33,780 nucleotides of DNA from a virus. The position numbers and the translations under genes are program-made. Shown here piece by piece: positions 29,473 through 33,780 of this stretch. Under the pieces are notes generated by a model. That model ran no database searches. It was not told where the DNA came from and was given only the letters and a program-made list of their open reading frames with translations. Each line of letters starts with the position of its first letter. Position 1 is the first letter of the stretch. Location of the stretch: positions 1-33,780 of IMG/VR virus record IMGVR_UViG_3300037460_000319, one strand, 5' to 3'.

Positions 29473-29479
29473 GTATCGC

Positions 29480-29508
29480 TTGACATGTGACGGCGTCACG
29501 GCTACTAT
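29480..29508 (+). promoter_or_regulatory. Sigma70-type promoter with palindromic operator in spacer (P2)
   Basis: TTGACA (29480-29485), 17-bp spacer, TACTAT (29503-29508), with GTGACGGCGTCAC at 29487-29499. From TTGACA to ACGGCTA it is the same as the promoter at 3907-3935 apart from the central base. It lies in the middle of the late head genes and serves the short gene 29545-29739. Confidence 0.87.
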
Positions 29509-29544
29509 GTGTACAACATCAACGAAAACAGAGAGCCGAGACTA

Positions 29545-29739
29545 ATGGGCTATAAGCTAAAGGACGTCATGCACGAAACGGAGAACTACTGGGTTTTACG
29601 CGTCGTTAACGGCTTCGAGGTGTACAAAAACGGTATTACGCACTCCACAAGATGCGCTCAAATTGGGTGGAAGGGTGACGTAGGGCTAAACAAGGCCATC
29701 GCTGAGTGTGAGAAGCGCGAGGCGGCGGCCACTAGTTGA
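29545..29739 (+). CDS. Small operator-controlled cassette protein
   Basis: 64 residues from ATG 29545. An in-frame GTG at 29509 lies before the predicted transcription start and is rejected. The protein, MGYKLKDVMHETENYWVLRV and onward, has a short strand-rich body (GFEVYKNGITHSTRCAQIGW) and an acidic/basic helix end (NKAIAECEKREAAATS). Its TGA lies inside the -35 of the next promoter. Having its own regulated promoter inside the head block marks it as an accessory (moron-like) gene that is probably expressed on a different schedule. Confidence 0.7.
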   Translation: MGYKLKDVMHETENYWVLRVVNGFEVYKNGITHSTRCAQIGWKGDVGLNKAIAECEKREAAATS

Positions 29740-29764
29740 CACCCCAGCCGATTAGCCGTAGTAT
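29736..29764 (+). promoter_or_regulatory. Sigma70-type promoter of a predicted small RNA
   Basis: TTGACA (29736-29741), 17-bp spacer, TAGTAT (29759-29764). Initiation is expected near 29771. No open frame follows before the terminator at 29805-29839. Confidence 0.8.
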
Positions 29765-29770
29765 CTACCG

Positions 29771-29838
29771 CATAACGTCTCTGTCCTCCACCCATTTAGA
29801 CGCGCCCTCAGTTGCTCTTGCCGCTGGGGGTTTTTTTT
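29771..29838 (+). ncRNA. Predicted small RNA with an exposed anti-Shine-Dalgarno sequence
   Basis: About 68 nt from the predicted start to the end of the U-tract. The 5' part can form GUCU (29777-29780) with AGAC (29798-29801), exposing a 17-nt loop that contains UCCUCC (29784-29789), complementary to GGAGGA ribosome sites. The 3' part is the terminator hairpin. This is the layout of a trans-acting RNA that blocks translation, but the short 4-bp stem is weak and expression is not known. Confidence 0.55.
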
Positions 29839-29839
29839 T
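29805..29839 (+). terminator. Rho-independent terminator
   Basis: Stem CCCTCAG (29805-29811) with CTGGGGG (29824-29830), six Watson-Crick pairs and one G-U, 12-nt loop, then nine T. It ends the predicted small RNA. Confidence 0.82.
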
Positions 29840-29870
29840 GTTGACCTGTCGGGCGACGCGCTGTACGGTG
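29840..29870 (+). promoter_or_regulatory. Possible promoter of the CxxCH gene
   Basis: TTGACC starting at 29841 with 17 bp to TACGGT. The -35 is good but the -10 is poor, so strength is doubtful. Confidence 0.35.
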
Positions 29871-29915
29871 AGCGGGCAAGTTAACTTTGTCCAACAACCT
29901 TAAAATGGTGAATTC

Positions 29916-30251
29916 ATGAATAAGTTTTTCCTCTCCCTACTCGTAATGGCGGCGTTGTGCCTCCCATTCACGGTATCAGCTGTTGAGTTTAGCCCCGGCT
30001 ATACTGTTGCTGCCAGCGGCCATCAATGCGACGGCTGTCACACCGCTGAAAATACTGGAACCTTACCCACATCAAGCGTCACTACCGGTGGTAAAACAGG
30101 CGTTGCGCTTGTTTCTCCTACCTCCAAAGCTGAGTACAGCCGTGTCGTAGCAATGGCCGGGGGCAGTCCGAACGGTGACGGGAAAAACATTTGCATGGCG
30201 TGTTCAGTGCCGCTTGAGGTCAGTTTAGTTTCAGAACGACAGCCCTTCTGA
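29916..30251 (+). CDS. Secreted protein with CxxCH haem-binding-type motif
   Basis: 111 residues from ATG 29916. A clear Sec signal peptide (MNKFFLSLLVMAALCLPF) with likely cleavage after VSA at residue 22 gives an 89-residue exported protein. It contains HQCDGCHTAE (Cys38, Cys41, His42), the c-type cytochrome haem attachment motif, and a second pair CMACS (Cys93, Cys96) where the His of a second CxxCH is replaced by Ser. It stands alone between two terminators in the head block, a moron layout, and probably changes the host envelope or periplasm. A haem protein, a thiol-binding protein, or a decayed doubled-CxxCH protein are all possible. Confidence 0.7.
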   Translation: MNKFFLSLLVMAALCLPFTVSAVEFSPGYTVAASGHQCDGCHTAENTGTLPTSSVTTGGKTGVALVSPTSKAEYSRVVAMAGGSPNGDGKNICMACSVPLEVSLVSERQPF

Positions 30252-30276
30252 CGAATAGCCCATAGAAGATTAAAGG

Positions 30277-30307
30277 AAAGCCGCTTCTCACGAGGCGGCT
30301 TTTTTTT
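30277..30307 (+). terminator. Rho-independent terminator
   Basis: Perfect 8-bp stem AAAGCCGC (30277-30284) and GCGGCTTT (30295-30302) followed by a T-run to 30307. It lies 26 bp after the CxxCH gene. Confidence 0.9.
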
Positions 30308-30325
30308 ATTCCTTGATTTTTACGC

Positions 30326-30471
30326 TATAATGTCGTTAGATTGGTATAGGTGGCAGCCCTAGGGGCTTTAATCGTAAAACCTTTACGGTATCACGGCCGC
30401 TCGCACACACCGCCGAGGTGTTCTACCGTCGCGAGACTGGGAGACTCGGCACCTAACTGTCGGGAGACAGA
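30326..30471 (+). promoter_or_regulatory. Intergenic region with possible promoter before the protease gene
   Basis: After the terminator the gap to 30472 holds no gene. TATAAT (30326-30331) has no good -35. TTAGATTGGTATAGG (30336-30350) repeats the element upstream of the terminase gene with one change, suggesting a shared late-gene signal. The rest is GC-rich and shows nothing else I can name; GGGAGA before ATG 30472 is the ribosome site. Confidence 0.4.
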
Positions 30472-31827
30472 ATGCCTAAAAGAATATTGATGCAGTGCTC
30501 GACCCTCGTAGCCCGGAACGCCGTAACGCGGACCACCATTGACGGCGTTGAACACATTATCGTTAGCTCACGCACGCTGCCAGACAACATCGTAATGAAT
30601 GGCGGCCTGTATCCTGCCGACGAGATAGAAAGCAGCTACGAGACCCTCGAACGTACTCCCGCACCACTCGAACACCCCCACGACAGCAACGGAAACTTTC
30701 TCACTGCCGTCGACCCCGTAGCAATAAACAATTTTTACGTTGGAGCCTACAACGCAAACGTCCGCCGTGAGAACGGCCGCGTACTGCTCGACAAGGTGAT
30801 CAACGTACAAGAAGCCCTCAAGACTGATCGCGGTAAACGCCTGCTTGATCGTATTGATGAGCTAGAGACCAGCGATGACCCCCGCCCTGTTCACACCTCA
30901 GTAGGTGTGTTCTTGGATGTCGAGGAGTTAGACGCACCACAGCGCAACGAGGCGGGCCTAGAGTACACCTGGGTAGCCCGCAACATGTACTTTGACCATG
31001 ATGCTCTTCTGCTTGAATCTGTAGGCGCCGCACAGCCACACCAGGGCGTTGGCATGGCGGTCAATCGCAGCGGACTAGAGATGGACGTTCAGCACCATGA
31101 GTTGACAGCCAACGAGCTTGTGACCATCGAAGTCACACCAGGCGACAACATGAGCGCTGGTGAGATCTACAGCGCCCTAGAAGATGCCATACGTAAGCCC
31201 CCGCTGAACGGCCAATACATCGAAGAGTACTACCCCGAAGACGGAAAAGTGGTCTTCTGGTCCGGTGAAATCCTATTTTCTGCCCCGTACAAAATAACGG
31301 ACGGGATAGCCCAAATCGTAGGAATCCCGCTCCCTGTGGAGCGCGATGTTACGTACGTACCCCGAACCAACCAAACAGGTGACCTAATGAAAAAGCTTAT
31401 CATCGAGGCTTTGGCCGCTGCCGGAGTGACGGTTAACGCCGAAATCTCCGACGCTGAGCTTAAGATCGAATACGACAAACTGACCGATAACGCCGAAAAA
31501 GATCAGGTGGTGCCTGGCGATAATGCCGAGGCTATCGGCCTAGCTATCACCAACGCTATGAAGCCCTTGACCGATAAAATCGACGGTCTTGAAGCGAAGA
31601 TCAACCAGACCGGCGAGGCAGAGCTTGAACGTTTAGCTGGTCTCATAGGCAACAATGAGAAATACCCAGGCATTGACGCTGCAGCCGCTAAGAAGTTGGG
31701 TGTTGAAACGCTCACCTCTATGGTGGCTAACTGCACACCCGCCCACGGTATCCCAGACCTGTCGCTAGTAGGCAATAACGACAGCTGGAAAGACCTCGAC
31801 ATGCCTAACGCAAAGAAGGAGGGTTAA
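30472..31827 (+). CDS. Prohead protease with C-terminal scaffold domain (DUF2213-like)
   Basis: 451 residues from ATG 30472. The N-terminal ~200 residues look like a DUF2213-type capsid maturation protease: TLPDNIVMNGGLYPADEIES, APLEHPHDSNG (a His that would be catalytic), GRVLLDKVINVQEALKT and DPRPVHTSVGVFLDVEE (a Ser that would be the nucleophile). From about residue 306 the sequence becomes helical and acidic (MKKLIIEALAAAGVTV and on), with the look of a scaffold. Protease-scaffold fusions just before decoration and major capsid genes are common: the scaffold guides shell assembly and is then degraded. A nested start at 31387 may make the scaffold alone. Confidence 0.78.
   Translation: MPKRILMQCSTLVARNAVTRTTIDGVEHIIVSSRTLPDNIVMNGGLYPADEIESSYETLERTPAPLEHPHDSNGNFLTAVDPVAINNFYVGAYNANVRRENGRVLLDKVINVQEALKTDRGKRLLDRIDELETSDDPRPVHTSVGVFLDVEELDAPQRNEAGLEYTWVARNMYFDHDALLLESVGAAQPHQGVGMAVNRSGLEMDVQHHELTANELVTIEVTPGDNMSAGEIYSALEDAIRKPPLNGQYIEEYYPEDGKVVFWSGEILFSAPYKITDGIAQIVGIPLPVERDVTYVPRTNQTGDLMKKLIIEALAAAGVTVNAEISDAELKIEYDKLTDNAEKDQVVPGDNAEAIGLAITNAMKPLTDKIDGLEAKINQTGEAELERLAGLIGNNEKYPGIDAAAAKKLGVETLTSMVANCTPAHGIPDLSLVGNNDSWKDLDMPNAKKEG
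31387..31827 (+). CDS. Nested in-frame scaffold protein
   Basis: ATG 31387 is in frame with the protease gene at codon 306 and is preceded by AGGTGA at 6 nt. It would yield a 146-residue helical protein identical to the protease's C-terminus, with the DKIDGLEAKINQTGEAELER coiled-coil-like segment. Lambda Nu3 is made this way inside gene C. Expression here is inferred from the ribosome site and the domain border coinciding. Confidence 0.6.
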   Translation: MKKLIIEALAAAGVTVNAEISDAELKIEYDKLTDNAEKDQVVPGDNAEAIGLAITNAMKPLTDKIDGLEAKINQTGEAELERLAGLIGNNEKYPGIDAAAAKKLGVETLTSMVANCTPAHGIPDLSLVGNNDSWKDLDMPNAKKEG

Positions 31828-31830
31828 GTC

Positions 31831-32298
31831 ATGGCTAAAGGTAAAAATCTAGTCTACGTCGGCCCTGCTGACGGAGCGAACCGCCACCCTGCTAACGTCG
31901 AGGGTGTGGCTGTGGCCGCTATCCTACCGGGTACGCTGGTTGAACACGCAGCCGCAGACGCCGGGCTACAGGTTAACGCTAACGCCGCCACCGTATTCGA
32001 CGGTATCCGCCTTGTTGCTGACAAAGATCAGCAGCGCACCAAGTCAATGACCGACGCTTGGACCATCAACGAAAACATGGTGGCCATCGACCCACGTCCT
32101 GGTGAATTCTTCAATATCTTAGTGGTCACCGGTCAGGCTCTGGTAGTCGGCACACCGCTCACTCGAAATGGTGCAGGTTTGCTTAAGATTGCGGTCACCC
32201 CAGCGACTATCGGCGTGACAAGCGAAGAGGTGCTGTTTCACTCAGACGAGACCATCACTACTTCCGGTACTCAGCTTGTCCGCGTTAAAGCGATTTAA
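31831..32298 (+). CDS. Head decoration protein
   Basis: 155 residues from ATG 31831, 3 bp after the protease stop. It is beta-rich with Ala/Val content: NVEGVAVAAILPGTLVEHA, NAATVFDGIRLVADKDQQ, NEFF-type turns (GEFFNILVVTGQALVVGTPL) and GVTSEEVLFHSDETITTSG. This fits the lambda gpD-like or related outer-capsid stabilising proteins usually encoded between protease and major capsid. It would bind the three-fold sites of the expanded shell; assigned by style and synteny. Confidence 0.72.
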   Translation: MAKGKNLVYVGPADGANRHPANVEGVAVAAILPGTLVEHAAADAGLQVNANAATVFDGIRLVADKDQQRTKSMTDAWTINENMVAIDPRPGEFFNILVVTGQALVVGTPLTRNGAGLLKIAVTPATIGVTSEEVLFHSDETITTSGTQLVRVKAI

Positions 32299-32309
32299 GG
32301 AGCTATGAA

Positions 32310-33374
32310 ATGATTTTTGATTCTAATTTACCGGGCAACAACCGCTCGACTGTCTCCCAATGGGTAGAAGTCAACGCGGCCCGTAGAATGGCCGCAGCAA
32401 ACGAAGCGATGCACACGCTAACCATGAGGCGAGCGGGTGTAACGGTAGTCAACGAAGGGCTTATCCCTCGCGACGTCTACCAGGACTTCGACAATGTAAC
32501 CGTTGAGGTTATGCACTCAGACGACGGCGACGCATACCTGAATGATCTGCTCGCCCTCTCTAGCTCGGTCAGTATCGGTAAGCTTGTACAGAAATTCCGT
32601 AAAGCTTCCGACGCTGGCAACGCTCAGACCTCCATGACCGGCCAGATCGGAATTAAGATGGATCAGGTCGAATATAGCTACGACGGTGCCATCATTCCAA
32701 TTCATGACACCGCGTATACCCGAAATTGGCGTGAGTGGAACGCTATGACGTCTGAAGGCTTTGATGCTCTGATTGACGATCAACGCGAGTCTGTGCGCTC
32801 ATTGCGTCAACACATTGCCGACCAGTTCATGGATGGTCACGTGGACGCTCAGGGCAACCCTATCGTGGTTGACAGCCTATCGTGGTTGGGGATGCGTAAC
32901 GACTCCCGTGTAGAGTCTATCGACTTAGGTTCTGGTGGTGTGAATTTCGATTTTACCGATAGTGCCCAAACAGGCGAAGCGATTAAAGCGGCACTCATTG
33001 AGGTTCGCGACATTATGCGGATTACCAATCTGTGCTCTAACGATATTACCTTCTACATCAGCCGTGAGATCGGCTCTAACTGGGAACGTCGTTTTTCTCA
33101 ACAGTACGCCGCTGATCTGATCTATGAAGAGTTGGCCAAGCTTGTTGGTATCGCAACCATCAAGCAGACCTCTAAGTTAACTGGTAATCAGTTGATGGGC
33201 TTTCCGTTGGACAGAAACCGTATTCGTGCGCTCGTTGGCATGGGCATTAACACCGTAGCTATGCCACGTCCGCTGTACAACTCAAATTACGAGTTTGCGG
33301 TGTGGGGTGCAGTAGGCTTCCAGGTCCGAACGGACTTCAACGGTAACACTTGCGCATTTTACGCAGCGGCTTAA
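32310..33374 (+). CDS. Major capsid protein (HK97-fold, DUF6260-like)
   Basis: 354 residues from ATG 32310 (AAGGAG upstream). Segments include NRSTVSQWVEVNAARRMAAA, LIPRDVYQDFDNVTVEVMHS, GKLVQKFRKASDAGNAQTSM, IPIHDTAYTRNWREWNAM, and a C-terminus with GMGINTVAMPRPLYNSNYEF and VWGAVGFQVRTD. The size and the strand ending typical of HK97-fold A-domains fit a major capsid protein, as does its place after protease and decoration genes. The family name is from memory of similar proteins. Confidence 0.85.
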   Translation: MIFDSNLPGNNRSTVSQWVEVNAARRMAAANEAMHTLTMRRAGVTVVNEGLIPRDVYQDFDNVTVEVMHSDDGDAYLNDLLALSSSVSIGKLVQKFRKASDAGNAQTSMTGQIGIKMDQVEYSYDGAIIPIHDTAYTRNWREWNAMTSEGFDALIDDQRESVRSLRQHIADQFMDGHVDAQGNPIVVDSLSWLGMRNDSRVESIDLGSGGVNFDFTDSAQTGEAIKAALIEVRDIMRITNLCSNDITFYISREIGSNWERRFSQQYAADLIYEELAKLVGIATIKQTSKLTGNQLMGFPLDRNRIRALVGMGINTVAMPRPLYNSNYEFAVWGAVGFQVRTDFNGNTCAFYAAA

Positions 33375-33385
33375 GGGGAACAACT

Positions 33386-33694
33386 ATGGCTAATAAGACA
33401 GTGAAACGCGTTGTAACCCATCCTCGTCTCACCATGCGTGTTGACGGGAAGCTACAACGCATCCCAGTCGGTACCGAGCTCACCCTCACTGAGGCACAAG
33501 CTGACAGCTCGTTCATGAAGAGTAGAACGGCTGACCCTAAGGACGTGAAGAGCATCAACGCTTCAGGCGAAGACGCTGCACCTGAAGGGAACGCAGAGCT
33601 TAAGAAGGCGCAAGCCGACTTGAAGACCCTGGCTGAGCAGTTCACGTTAGTTCAGAAAGAGAACGTAGCGCTTAAGAAAGCCCAAAAGCAGTAA
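33386..33694 (+). CDS. Small head-region protein with coiled-coil tail
   Basis: 102 residues from ATG 33386 (AAGGGG 7 nt upstream); an earlier in-frame start at 33350 is rejected because it lies in the capsid gene. The N-terminal half is a small beta part (RLTMRVDGKLQRIPVGTELT). The C-terminal half is a charged helix with heptads (LKTLAEQFTLVQKENVALKK). Similar proteins follow capsid genes in many phages and may join head assembly; no definite function. Confidence 0.68.
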   Translation: MANKTVKRVVTHPRLTMRVDGKLQRIPVGTELTLTEAQADSSFMKSRTADPKDVKSINASGEDAAPEGNAELKKAQADLKTLAEQFTLVQKENVALKKAQKQ

Positions 33695-33704
33695 AGCAAC
33701 AACC

Positions 33705-33724
33705 GGGCCGCCTTCGGGCGGCCC
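33705..33724 (+). terminator. C(UUCG)G hairpin after the capsid genes
   Basis: Perfect 8-bp stem GGGCCGCC/GGCGGCCC closed by the very stable UUCG loop with a C-G closing pair. No T-run follows, so it more likely protects or attenuates the abundant capsid mRNA than fully terminates. Confidence 0.7.
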
Positions 33725-33744
33725 ACTAACAACATGGGGGCGGC

Positions 33745-33780
33745 ATGCCTGCGACACTACCAAACGTCTCCATCCCCGCC
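33745..33780 (+). CDS. Start of next head/tail gene (cut by window edge)
   Basis: ATG 33745 is preceded by GGGGG at 4 nt. Only 12 codons are visible (MPATLPNVSIPA). By position it is likely to be a head-completion or neck protein. Confidence 0.5.
   Translation, partial: MPATLPNVSIPA

Overview
The window is part of the genome of a tailed, double-stranded DNA bacteriophage of siphovirus-like gene content. It carries a PBSX-type terminase, a DUF1073-type portal, an Mu gpF/SPP1 gp7-type head protein, a prohead protease fused to a scaffold, a decoration protein, a major capsid protein, a tail-fibre end and a holin. It also has a complete replication set: a family A DNA polymerase, a PrimPol/SF3 primase-helicase, an Enc34-type ssDNA-binding protein and a DUF2800 nuclease. 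I see no integrase, excision module or tRNA, so a lytic lifestyle is likely but not proven. Host-type sigma70 promoters (TTGACA, mostly 17-bp spacers) and Shine-Dalgarno sites point to a proteobacterial host. The DUF2815/DUF2800/polymerase cluster recalls Enc34/Chi-like phages; this placement is inference.

Layout. Bases 1-2562 (+) hold the end of a tail fibre, a class 3 lipase-like protein and small membrane/holin genes. Bases 2559-10186 (-) hold the early or middle replication genes: small unknowns, DNA polymerase, a heavily structured intercistronic region, ssDNA-binding protein, DUF2800 nuclease and a conserved replication-cluster protein. At 10209-10250 two overlapping promoters fire outward. 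Bases 10277-14631 (+) hold four small genes and then an SF2 helicase, a Spo11/Topo VI-A-like Toprim protein, a VRR-NUC-like nuclease and a short TetR-type regulator, most linked by 4-bp ATGA/GTGA overlaps. Bases 14501-20931 (-) hold one long, tightly coupled operon starting with a small wHTH protein and the primase-helicase, then Cys-rich small proteins, an M15 endolysin, an HTH regulator and small membrane proteins.

Bases 20996-21258 look like a replication origin: ten copies of AACTACA/TGTAGTT beside an AT-rich tract. From 21341 to the right edge (+) runs the packaging and head block. It is interrupted twice by extra genes: a 3-kb patch between terminase and portal (beta-helix protein and a 22-residue-repeat protein), and two self-contained cassettes between the head morphogenesis protein and the protease. 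Those cassettes are a 64-residue gene under an operator-bearing promoter followed by a predicted small RNA with an exposed UCCUCC, and a secreted CxxCH protein with its own terminator.

Regulation is unusually legible. Three promoters carry the same 13-bp palindrome GTGACGGCGTCAC between -35 and -10, driving genes in three distant places, one of them an HTH gene that may encode the repressor. A fourth promoter has a different spacer palindrome. The strongest candidates for new biology are this operator set, the origin, the structured region before the polymerase gene, the small RNA, the overlapping promoter switch and the helicase/Spo11-like/nuclease trio. All positions and motifs were read by eye; family names rest on recognised motifs and not on database searches.
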